From assembly GCA_024654415.1 (NCBI GenBank), contig JANLHQ010000024.1:1-28318 (forward strand): a DNA stretch of 28,318 bases, written 5' to 3'. The DNA comes from Candidatus Azambacteria bacterium. Lineage in GTDB: Bacteria; Patescibacteriota; Minisyncoccia; GWC2-36-17; WO2-46-25. Under the pieces are notes generated by a model that was not told where the DNA came from, ran no database searches, and worked only from the letters and a program-made list of their open reading frames with translations. Both the position numbers and the translations under genes were made by a program. Below, piece by piece: positions 16,201-21,782 of the stretch. Every line of letters starts with the position of its first letter. Position 1 is the stretch's first letter.

Positions 16201-16839
16201 CACAGGAAATTTTACATATACTGATTTATCCTTTACTGTTTTATATCCTTGTGCGATCTCATGAGACGAAAGACCGGTACCGCACCGCGTACAATACGGT
16301 ATCACTTTGTAATCCTCCACTAAAAGGCCTTTCTCGAATATGCGCGCGATAACCCACCATAGTGTTTCCATATAAGGCACCTCATACGTAACATAGGGAT
16401 GCTTCATGTCGAGCCAAAACCCAATACGCTGGGTCATCTTCTCCCATTCATCTTTATATTTCCACACCGATTCTTTGCATAATCGGTTAAATGCTCCCAC
16501 GCCGAACTTCTCGATATCTGATTTTTTAGTAATACCGAGCTTCTTTTCTATTTCAATCTCCACTGGCAACCCATGCGTGTCCCACCCCGCGTGCCGCGGA
16601 ACAAAATACCCTCGCATCGACTTGTATCGTAAAAAAAGATCCTTAAAACATCGCCCCATTACATGCCCTGGATGTGGCATGCCATTGGCGGTTGGCGGAC
16701 CTTCATAAAATATAAATGGCTTTCCTTTCTTTCGTTTTGAGAGAACCTGTCCAAATACATCATTCTCATTCCACCACGCGAGCACCCCTTCTTCCATGAG
16801 TGCTAATTGGGATTTTTTAACCTCTTTCTCTTGTTCCAT
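13270..16839 (-). CDS. ileS: Isoleucyl-tRNA synthetase with an inserted histidine-phosphatase domain
   Basis: A 1189-aa class I synthetase. It carries a HIGH-type motif HPGH (56-59), an editing domain (WTTTPWTLPANVALAVNP, 247-264), KMSKS at 827-831 and the C-terminal anticodon domain, matching IleRS. Unusually, residues about 505-695 form a histidine-phosphatase (phosphoglycerate-mutase-like) domain: RHG at 512-514, SPFLRTQETA with R568, E595 in QEMDIGVFDGK and VSHE with H659, so every core catalytic residue appears present. It is inserted between C483/C486 and C725/C728, which should form one zinc knuckle. The start at 16839 is set by a promoter whose -10 ends 7 nt upstream; an in-frame start at 16890 would overlap the promoter. 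It is the first gene of a long operon. Confidence 0.95.
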   Translation of the reverse strand: MEQEKEVKKSQLALMEEGVLAWWNENDVFGQVLSKRKKGKPFIFYEGPPTANGMPHPGHVMGRCFKDLFLRYKSMRGYFVPRHAGWDTHGLPVEIEIEKKLGITKKSDIEKFGVGAFNRLCKESVWKYKDEWEKMTQRIGFWLDMKHPYVTYEVPYMETLWWVIARIFEKGLLVEDYKVIPYCTRCGTGLSSHEIAQGYKTVKDKSVYVKFPVVRHAPEERMHEKAKHKVVFDEHEDPTIREYFLVWTTTPWTLPANVALAVNPDIEYVKAKKENEIVIVAKNCMHKLGEGWEGISTMKGKELLGMRYEQLFTFLTPDKDAFYVVGGDFVSASDGSGIVHLAPAYGVDDMEAAKKHDLPVLHPVQASGEFAAPIPWQGVFVKNTDKAIVGDLTERGLFFKEEVYEHEYPFCWRCDTPIIYYARKSWFITMSQLREKLIENNKKVNWVPSHIKEGRFGEWLSQAKDWAFSRERYWGTPLPIWRCDGCEHIDVVGSIADLGARSQLRNTYFMMRHGQAVFNAKHITETSGRAENHITKKGIQESKDALVRFAKKHKGVVPDIIIASPFLRTQETARSVAEYFGLTLDHIVTDAAIQEMDIGVFDGKPTKQYHAHFSSHEELFTKRPPEARENLTDLRTRIATFIRETERRYEGKVIFIVSHEYSLWMLETALYGYDQAQTIAAKKKKGEEYIATGEIRTLPRMRLPLDESGFLDLHKPYIDEITFSCRSCEGGIMRRVPEVCDVWFDSGAMPLAQAHFPFEQEEKKGTRKTIAQHMKQISYPADFICEGVDQTRGWFYTLLAIATALGGDVPYRNVISQGHILDKHGKKMSKSKRNYTDPLMIADQYGIDALRWYFFVVNPVGEPKRLDEKDVLDAQRKSVMTLINIGNFLTSYAYMGRMPAKMPPTKNLLDRWIISKLNHTVAAVTDAMDAYDAQGAGRHLAALLEDISNWYIRRSRERFQLAEDARDHKSASIVLRMVFERTLILAAPFIPFTTERLWLNMNKKTSIHLERYPAWDKKRIDKKLEYDMMQVREAVSAALKARAEARIKVRQPLGILKLSKATFGVITKDLLRLLEEEVNIKEVVIDDTLAEGVWLDTMITPALKEEGMMREITRHIQQARKEAGLMKEDAIMLRCVVEGETKRIIEEGSERLLQRIIAKKIEYIARDDMNDPREIKGDEYQLWFEIKKI

Positions 16840-16846
16840 AATAAAA

Positions 16847-16875
16847 ATTGTAGCTGAAAAATCAGAAACTATCAA
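16847..16875 (-). promoter_or_regulatory. Promoter of ileS, apparently leaderless
   Basis: On the minus strand TTGATA (16875-16870), a 17-nt spacer and TACAAT (16852-16847) form a good sigma70-type promoter. Only 7 nt separate the -10 from the ATG at 16839, so the transcript should start at or one base before the start codon. There is no SD. Confidence 0.75.
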
Positions 16876-16896
16876 GAAAATAACGCTCACGCGCTC

Positions 16897-16925
16897 TTGA
16901 CTAATATGTAGAAATAACGTACAAC
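16897..16925 (+). promoter_or_regulatory. Promoter of the GAF histidine kinase gene
   Basis: TTGACT (16897-16902), a 17-nt spacer and TACAAC (16920-16925). The start point near 16932 would leave a leader of about 46 nt with a strong SD. Its -35 lies 21 nt from the -35 of the divergent ileS promoter, so the polymerases are back to back. Confidence 0.6.
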
Positions 16926-16977
16926 ACTACCATTCAAAGACGACGCACATTCGACAACAAAATATAAGGGAGGGGTT

Positions 16978-18186
16978 ATGGATAAAAAAAGAAGTATTAT
17001 CGGCATATTCGCTGACATGGCTGTCGCGATATCTTCTGAGCCGTTTTCGGAAGCACTGCGTATTGCTACGCGAGCAGGAGCAGAGATTGCAGGAAGCTCT
17101 CGGTGCTGCATCGTCCTTAAAAGCAAAAAGGATGAGTTAAAAATCAAGGCAGGATTTCCTGACGGAGCGCATGGTATCGGAGAAAAGATCACGGGTGCCG
17201 GAGAAAAACATCTCCGCAGAGTAATGGATGAATGCCAGCATGTATTCGTTGGCGATGCGGCCAGCGACCACCAAACCGCCTACATGCGCCCGCTGGTAAC
17301 GCAACAAGGCATCGCGTCGATCTTCTTTGTACCGCTCGTTTCAGAAAAAGAAACGATTGGCGTCATGGTGTTTGATTTTGTCGCACAGACAGAAAAACGC
17401 TTAGTCGACGCCACTACGGTCGCGCGGTACCTTGCGCGAGAGATCAAGATTCTCCGCCAGCAAAAAAAAGAGAAGGAGAAAGCGGAGCGCCTACAAAGAC
17501 TCACGACGCTCGGCGAGCACTCCGCAAAGATCGCGCACATGATACGGAACGCCCTCGTAAATATCGTCGGTAATCTGCGTCATCTGAAAGAAGGGGCGCT
17601 GCTTTCAGATCATGACAGAATGCACGCGCTTATCGTGTATGATGAATTAAGAACACTGGATCGCCGCGTGAATCAAGTGCTTGCGTTCGCGAAATTTTCA
17701 CCGGAGCATCTGGATCCGAAACCGCACAAGATCAGCGACACGCTCAATGTTCTCATTGGAAAGATGCGCGCGCTTCACCCTAAAATTCACATACACTTTT
17801 CCAAAAAGAACAACAGCACGACGCTCCTCCTCAACAAGGACTGGATCGAAAGCTGCGTGGACGATATCGTGCGAAACGCAGCGGACGCCGAAGCAAAGAA
17901 CATCTGGGTTGAAACGCATAAGCTGTCAAAAGAAGGCAGCTTCACCATCTCCATACGAAACGACGGAGAGCCGATCGATTTGAAAAAGATAAATGCAAAA
18001 GATCTTTCGGAGATCTTTGATGCCTTCCGCACAACAAAGGAAAAAGGATTCGGTCTCGGTCTTTCTATCGTACAAGCCATGGTGCAATGCCATGGCGGAG
18101 AAATATCAGTGGAAAGCACCGCGGGGGACCCATGCATCGAAGGAGTCGTTCCTTGCACCACCTTCAAAATATCCCTCCCTTTATAG
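16978..18186 (+). CDS. GAF-domain sensor histidine kinase, soluble
   Basis: A 402-aa protein with an N-terminal GAF domain (about residues 8-155), a short coiled-coil (160-178, QQKKEKEKAERLQRL), a dimerisation/phosphotransfer helix with H187 in IAHMIRNAL, and an HATPase domain: N box VDDIVRNAADAE (N300), G1 RNDGEPID (D329) and G2 KGFGLGLSIV. There is no membrane segment, so it should sense a cytoplasmic ligand or redox state through GAF. The H box departs from the common HEIRNPL: Glu is replaced by Met188 and Pro by Ala. An SD of the AGGGAGGGG type precedes the ATG at 16978. The gene is monocistronic, with its own promoter and terminator, and looks GC-richer in codon use than its neighbours, hinting at separate origin. 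No response regulator is adjacent. Confidence 0.9.
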   Translation: MDKKRSIIGIFADMAVAISSEPFSEALRIATRAGAEIAGSSRCCIVLKSKKDELKIKAGFPDGAHGIGEKITGAGEKHLRRVMDECQHVFVGDAASDHQTAYMRPLVTQQGIASIFFVPLVSEKETIGVMVFDFVAQTEKRLVDATTVARYLAREIKILRQQKKEKEKAERLQRLTTLGEHSAKIAHMIRNALVNIVGNLRHLKEGALLSDHDRMHALIVYDELRTLDRRVNQVLAFAKFSPEHLDPKPHKISDTLNVLIGKMRALHPKIHIHFSKKNNSTTLLLNKDWIESCVDDIVRNAADAEAKNIWVETHKLSKEGSFTISIRNDGEPIDLKKINAKDLSEIFDAFRTTKEKGFGLGLSIVQAMVQCHGGEISVESTAGDPCIEGVVPCTTFKISLPL

Positions 18187-18193
18187 TACAACC

Positions 18194-18227
18194 GCCCCGG
18201 CTTTTACCTAGCCGGGGCATTTTTTTG
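18194..18227 (+). terminator. Intrinsic terminator after the GAF histidine kinase
   Basis: GCCCCGGC (18194-18201) pairs perfectly with GCCGGGGC (18211-18218) around a 9-nt loop and is followed by seven T residues. The T run merges with the smpB promoter. Confidence 0.95.
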
Positions 18228-18234
18228 CTATACT
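18226..18234 (+). promoter_or_regulatory. Extended -10 promoter of smpB
   Basis: TGCTATACT (18226-18234) is an extended -10 element (TGn plus TATACT). No -35 is recognisable because the GAF kinase terminator occupies that place. The predicted start near 18241 leaves only about 9 nt before the ATG at 18250, without an SD. Confidence 0.55.
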
Positions 18235-18249
18235 ATACAGACTACATAT

Positions 18250-18699
18250 ATGCCATTAATCACAGAAAACAAACGATCCTTATTTGATTATGAAATACTT
18301 GCGCGATACCATGCCGGCATCGTGCTTCTTGGATTTGAAGCAAAAGCAGTATTTTATAAAAAAGCAGCGCTCGCCGGCTCGTTTGTTATCGTCCGTGGTG
18401 GCGAGGCATTCTGGATCAATGCGACCATTGCACCCTACCAACCAAAAAATACTCCTAAGGGCTATGAAAAAACTCGCCCCCGAAAGCTCTTATTGTCCAA
18501 GCGAGAAATAGCGGAACTTGCAGGAAAAACGGCACAAAAGGGCTTGACACTCATTCCTATTTCGCTGTACAATGAGGGTCGTAAAATCAAACTTGAATTC
18601 GGCCTCGCGCGATCGAAAAAGAAGTTCGAAAAGCGAGAGGATATCAAGGAAAGGGAGTTTGCCCGTGAAAAAGGGCGTGCCCTCCGAGGAGAAGATTGA
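18250..18699 (+). CDS. smpB: SsrA-binding protein SmpB
   Basis: A 149-aa protein matching SmpB, the partner that positions tmRNA in stalled ribosomes. It has the family pattern N-terminally (ITENKRSLFDYEILARYHAGIVLLGFEAKAV), then GSFVIVRGGEAFWINATIAPY, and RPRKLLLSKREIAEL in the middle. The C-terminal tail is basic (KKKFEKREDIKEREFAREKGRALRGED), as expected for the segment that inserts into the mRNA channel. The tmRNA gene begins 4 nt after the stop codon. Confidence 0.97.
   Translation: MPLITENKRSLFDYEILARYHAGIVLLGFEAKAVFYKKAALAGSFVIVRGGEAFWINATIAPYQPKNTPKGYEKTRPRKLLLSKREIAELAGKTAQKGLTLIPISLYNEGRKIKLEFGLARSKKKFEKREDIKEREFAREKGRALRGED
18544..18573 (+). promoter_or_regulatory. Promoter inside smpB, possibly for tmRNA
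   Basis: A perfect TTGACA (18544-18549) and TACAAT (18568-18573) are separated by 18 nt within the smpB coding region. A transcript from about 18580 would carry a 5' extension of about 124 nt ahead of mature tmRNA, removable by RNase P. Confidence 0.6.
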
Positions 18700-18703
18700 T
18701 TTT

Positions 18704-19088
18704 GGGGATGTTGGGCTTTGACAGAAAGTTCTTTTCACAATATGCAGAACGAGGTCGTCGCCCGCTCGGAAAACGGCGGCACACACCAATAAGTGCAAAC
18801 TTATTCTCAAAAGTAAAGAATGCAATTGCGTTAAGCTTTGCTCCTCTTTCTTTCGCAAGAGTCTAGTACTTCTTGCCATCGGACCTGTTAACGCCTGATA
18901 GGCAGACCTCCGGTGTTATATTATCAGGTTGCGCGATACGACGCCGTAGCGTATCGTTAAGCTAAGCGGCTTTAAGTTCTGGCATTTTGGTTGCTTTTCA
19001 GCCAGCACTCGAGAACAACAAGCATCCTACGTCTGGAGAAATATTGTGAATATCTTTTTGGATGCGAGTTCAACTCTCGCCATCTCCA
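18704..19088 (+). ncRNA. ssrA: Transfer-messenger RNA (tmRNA)
   Basis: A 385-nt tmRNA that rescues stalled ribosomes with SmpB. The acceptor stem pairs GGGGATG (18704-18710) with CATCTCC (19081-19087), one G-U pair included. The T arm is GCGAG-TTCAACT-CTCGC (19064-19080). The long P2 helix is supported by AGAAAG (18723-18728) with CTTTTT (19054-19059) and by a perfect 10-bp pairing of 18734-18743 with 19041-19050. Further stems expected of the pseudoknot region include CCTGATA/TATCAGG (18894-18928) and CGATACG/CGTATCG (18934-18956). Discriminator A19088 is followed by CAA, so the 3' CCA is not encoded. The resume codon appears to be GCA at 18795. It has no terminator directly after it and may be processed from a smpB-ssrA-infC transcript. 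Confidence 0.95.
18795..18866 (+). other. tmRNA tag reading frame, 23 codons plus TAG
   Basis: From the GCA resume codon the frame runs to TAG at 18864-18866. The tag starts ANLFSKVKNA and ends PLSFARV. The first residue and Asn-2 are typical of tmRNA tags. The end lacks the ALAA/LAA-type residues recognised by ClpXP in E. coli. The other two frames give an early stop or a 35-residue Cys-rich peptide and are less likely. Confidence 0.75.
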
Positions 19089-19098
19089 CAAAAACATA

Positions 19099-19132
19099 GT
19101 CGCGAATGGGCCGCAGGTTTCTGCGGCGCGAC
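19099..19132 (+). other. Stable hairpin between tmRNA and infC
   Basis: GCCGCAG (19110-19116) pairs with CTGCGGC (19121-19127) around GTTT, and an outer GTCGC/GCGAC pairing (19099-19103 with 19128-19132) extends it across a 6-nt one-sided bulge. No U tract follows, so it is not a classical terminator. It could be an RNA-processing site, a boundary of tmRNA maturation, or a leader structure for infC control. Confidence 0.6.
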
Positions 19133-19163
19133 CAATCATTATCTATCAGTAATAACAACAGCA

Positions 19164-19670
19164 ATCGCACCAAAACCGAAAGTCAACAATCAAATACGGG
19201 CTCCAAAATTACGGGTAATCGATGAAGAAGGAAAAAGCCTAGACATCATGGACCTTGCCGAGGCATTGAATGCAGCGCGCGAAAGGGGTCTCGATCTCGT
19301 GGAAATTGCCCCCAAAGCACTTCCTCCTGTTGCAAAAATTATTGATTTAGGTAAGTATCTCTATCAGCAAGAGAAACAACAGAAAAAACAAAAGGTAAAG
19401 AATAAGGCAGGAGAGTTAAAGGTTGTGAAGATCGGTCAGGCAACATCAGAGCATGATATGATGATTAAGATTAAACAGCTTGAAGGATTTCTTAAAGAAG
19501 GGTATAAAGTAAAGGTTGAAATGTTTTTACGCGGACGGGAGCGAGCAAATAAGGAGTTTGCACGAAAGCGGTTTGGGCTCTTCTTAAGTAAGATTCCCAT
19601 GGAACACACCGTAGAACAACCAACCAAACAGCTTCCATCAGGATTTATCACGGTATTAGGAAAAAAATAG
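19164..19670 (+). CDS. infC: Translation initiation factor IF-3, non-canonical start codon
   Basis: The product matches IF-3, which binds the 30S subunit and checks the start codon: NNQIRAPKLRVIDEEGKSLDIMDLAEALNAA (split N-domain pattern), GLDLVEIAPKALPPVAKIIDLGKYLYQ (linker helix) and the C-domain EGYKVKVEMFLRGRERANKEFA. No ATG, GTG or TTG lies in frame between the tmRNA and the conserved N-terminus; the only upstream ATG (19062) is inside the tmRNA T arm. The likely start is therefore ATC at 19164 (168 aa) or ATA at 19152 (172 aa). IF-3 genes often use such codons because IF-3 discriminates against them, giving autoregulation. infC heads the classic infC-rpmI-rplT cluster. Confidence 0.93.
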   Translation: MAPKPKVNNQIRAPKLRVIDEEGKSLDIMDLAEALNAARERGLDLVEIAPKALPPVAKIIDLGKYLYQQEKQQKKQKVKNKAGELKVVKIGQATSEHDMMIKIKQLEGFLKEGYKVKVEMFLRGRERANKEFARKRFGLFLSKIPMEHTVEQPTKQLPSGFITVLGKK

Positions 19671-19671
19671 T

Positions 19672-19866
19672 ATGCAAAAAACAAACAAATCAGTTTCAAA
19701 AAGAATAAAAGTAACCGGGAAAGGCAAGCTTTTAAAGCGCACAATCGGTCAAAATCATTTTAATGCCCGTCAAACAGGGGCAACGGAAAGAGGGAAACGC
19801 GGGTTTTCAGCAATCGCGAGCACCGATGTTCCAAAAATGAACGATAAAATGCCATTTTCCCACTAA
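19672..19866 (+). CDS. rpmI: 50S ribosomal protein L35
   Basis: Sixty-four residues with the L35 pattern: KTNKSVSKRIKVTGKGKLLKR, then NHFNARQTGATERGKRG. It is small and very basic and is a large-subunit protein. The ATG at 19672 is one base after the infC stop (TAG-t-ATG), which implies translational coupling. The length is normal for the family. It is followed 6 nt later by rplT in the conserved order infC-rpmI-rplT. Confidence 0.96.
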   Translation: MQKTNKSVSKRIKVTGKGKLLKRTIGQNHFNARQTGATERGKRGFSAIASTDVPKMNDKMPFSH

Positions 19867-19872
19867 AAATAT

Positions 19873-20217
19873 ATGCCACGAGTAAAAAGAGGAACTACTG
19901 CAAATAAAAGAAGACAAAATCTTCGAAAGCATACAAAAGGGTATCGCTCAGGAAGAAATTCAAAAATCTCGCGAATGCGTGAGGCAACACTGCACGCGTT
20001 TAGCTATATGTTTGCGCATCGCAGAAAAAAGAAGGGTGATTTTCGCACACTGTGGAATGTACAAATAAATGCGGCATCACGCGAAAACGGAGTCCCCTAC
20101 AGCGCGCTCATCCACAAACTAAACACAAGCAATATAGCAATTAACCGAAAGATGCTTGCGCATATCGCAAAGGAGCATCCAACAGTATTCTCAAAAATAG
20201 TTGCCACCACAAGATAA
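19873..20217 (+). CDS. rplT: 50S ribosomal protein L20
   Basis: A 114-aa protein with the L20 N-terminus MPRVKRGTTANKRRQNLRKHTKGYRSGRN, a long basic helix that penetrates 23S rRNA, and the family's globular part (TLWNVQINAASRENGVPYSALIHKLN). In many bacteria L20 represses its own operon; no obvious L20-binding mimic was identified here. It is last in the smpB-ssrA-infC-rpmI-rplT run, directly before a strong terminator. Confidence 0.97.
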   Translation: MPRVKRGTTANKRRQNLRKHTKGYRSGRNSKISRMREATLHAFSYMFAHRRKKKGDFRTLWNVQINAASRENGVPYSALIHKLNTSNIAINRKMLAHIAKEHPTVFSKIVATTR

Positions 20218-20231
20218 GTATCCCACATAAT

Positions 20232-20264
20232 AAAAAAGAGCTCTCTGTATGAGAGCTCTTTTTT
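20232..20264. terminator. Bidirectional terminator between rplT and the metal ABC permease
   Basis: GAGCTCTC (20238-20245) and GAGAGCTC (20251-20258) form an 8-bp stem with a 5-nt loop, extended by A6/T6 on the two sides, so both converging operons end here. Confidence 0.95.
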
Positions 20265-20284
20265 ATTATGTACCTCCTTCTTAA

Positions 20285-21058
20285 TTACGTATTTTGATTG
20301 CCAAATGCCCGGAAGAGTAGCGAAGCTGCAAACACACCTCCTCCAATTAAAATAATTGCAGCTCCGGGAACTACGTCATACGTTTGTGCAACCGATATGC
20401 CTCCCACCATTTCAATCACTCCAAGCACAACCGCAAATGCAGTCATGCTTTTTAAACTCCACGCGATATTTTTTGCCGCGACTACTGGAAGAATTAACAT
20501 CGCTCCCATGAGTAGTGTGCCAACCACCTTAATGCCGAGCGCGATTGCGAGCGCAAGCGCGATCAGGAAAAGAAGTTCTGCCTTCTTATCAGACGACGCC
20601 TCATCTCGTGAAAGCTCTTTTGAAAACGTCGCGTGCGCGAACCGCTTAAACAACACAAACGTAACCACAATAAGCAGAGCTCCCAATATCACGCCAAACA
20701 GCATATCTGATTTCCCTATGTGCGCAATATCACCAAACAACGCTTCCACTGCATGTTCATCTGGAAGAAGGATCATGCCGATTGCAAGAGCTACTGTGAA
20801 TGCCACACCTACCAGCGCATCAATAGAAATAGCAAAGCGCCGCTCGATAAGAAAAATGCCGACGGTCACTAGTGCAAGCGCCGTAAATGCGCCAATGAAT
20901 GGGTCGATATGCAGTAACAACGCGAGCGCCACACCAGGGAGCGCTACATGTGAAAGTACATCAGACACAAGCGCAAGTCGGCGAAGAATAACAAACACTC
21001 CTAAAAATGAGGCCGCTCCGGCAATAACTGCGCTGACAATAAAAAGATTGGGGTCCAT
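20285..21058 (-). CDS. znuB: Metal ABC transporter permease (ABC-3 / ZnuB-like)
   Basis: A 257-aa protein with about 7-8 membrane helices matching the ABC-3 family: MDPNLFIVSAVIAGAASFLGVFVILRRLALVSDVLSHVALPGVALA at the N-terminus and GIKVVGTLLMGAMLILPVVAAKNIA in the second half. These transporters import Zn2+ or Mn2+; the sequence does not decide which. The ATG at 21058 is 3 nt after the stop of the ATPase gene. The expected substrate-binding lipoprotein is not in this window, so it is either encoded elsewhere or absent. The gene symbol is by similarity only. Confidence 0.9.
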   Translation of the reverse strand: MDPNLFIVSAVIAGAASFLGVFVILRRLALVSDVLSHVALPGVALALLLHIDPFIGAFTALALVTVGIFLIERRFAISIDALVGVAFTVALAIGMILLPDEHAVEALFGDIAHIGKSDMLFGVILGALLIVVTFVLFKRFAHATFSKELSRDEASSDKKAELLFLIALALAIALGIKVVGTLLMGAMLILPVVAAKNIAWSLKSMTAFAVVLGVIEMVGGISVAQTYDVVPGAAIILIGGGVFAASLLFRAFGNQNT

Positions 21059-21061
21059 ATA

Positions 21062-21775
21062 TTATTTATGCTCGTGCTTATACACCGTAATATCTCCTCC
21101 GTATAATTCACCAAGGTTTTCCTTGTTGAGCACGGCGCGCGGTGTTCCTTCGCACAACATTTTTCTATTCAAACAGATTACACGATCAGCAAAGTCATGC
21201 ACCACATGGAGGTCATGCGATATAATAATAGATGTAAGAGAAAAGTCCTTCACCATCTCTCGCACTAAATAATAAATAGTGCGCTCCCCTTCCACATCAA
21301 CGCTCGCAGTCGGCTCATCCAATAAAAGAATATTTGGCCGCTCAAATACCGCTTGTGCAATAAGCACGCGCTGAAGCTCTCCATGCGAGATCTCCCCGAG
21401 GTTCTTTTTTATAAGATGCTCCGCCTTCACATAGCTCAAACATTTTCTAATCTCCTTCAACGCGGAATGGGAGGGAAACCAAAACCCCTTACTTTTTCTG
21501 CTGTACACCAAAAAAAATTCCTCTACGGTGAAGGGGACTGTTTTATCAAAATCGAACTTTTGCGGCACATAGCCGATAATCGGCTTTTCATGCCAAATTA
21601 CCTCTCCTTGATATCGCACGCTCCCTAACAGCGCGCGAAGCAGCGTTGTCTTTCCTGAGCCATTCGGACCTATAATCGCGACATTTTCTCCCTTCTTTAT
21701 TGAAAAAGAGACATCATCAACAACCTTCTCTCGCCCCACCTTTACTGATACATTTTTGACTTCTAAAAAAAGCAT
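21062..21775 (-). CDS. znuC: Metal ABC transporter ATP-binding protein (ZnuC-like)
   Basis: A 237-aa ABC ATPase: Walker A GPNGSGKTT, Q loop GYVPQKFDFD, signature ISHGELQRV (variant of LSGGQ), Walker B ILLLDEP, D loop and switch His in IISHD. The sequence is of the manganese/zinc family (NLGELYGGDITVYKHEHK tail with His residues). The start at 21775 is chosen because AGGA lies 5 nt upstream; an earlier in-frame start at 21817 would overlap the preceding Nudix-MGMT gene. It pairs with the permease at 20285. Confidence 0.93.
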   Translation of the reverse strand: MLFLEVKNVSVKVGREKVVDDVSFSIKKGENVAIIGPNGSGKTTLLRALLGSVRYQGEVIWHEKPIIGYVPQKFDFDKTVPFTVEEFFLVYSRKSKGFWFPSHSALKEIRKCLSYVKAEHLIKKNLGEISHGELQRVLIAQAVFERPNILLLDEPTASVDVEGERTIYYLVREMVKDFSLTSIIISHDLHVVHDFADRVICLNRKMLCEGTPRAVLNKENLGELYGGDITVYKHEHK

Positions 21776-21782
21776 ATGTTTC

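Noticed and set aside
18490..18879. 129-codon minus-strand frame across smpB and tmRNA
   Set aside because: It is antisense to smpB and a structured RNA; no family features.
19062..19151. ATG at 19062 as the start of infC
   Set aside because: It lies inside the T arm of the tmRNA and would add about 34 residues unlike any IF-3; the codons are explained by the RNA gene and the spacer hairpin.
20298..21272. 324-codon plus-strand reading frame opposite the metal ABC transporter
   Set aside because: It has a Thr/Ser/Ala/Asn-rich composition without any domain and is antisense to two clear genes; it is the shadow of biased codon use in membrane-protein genes.
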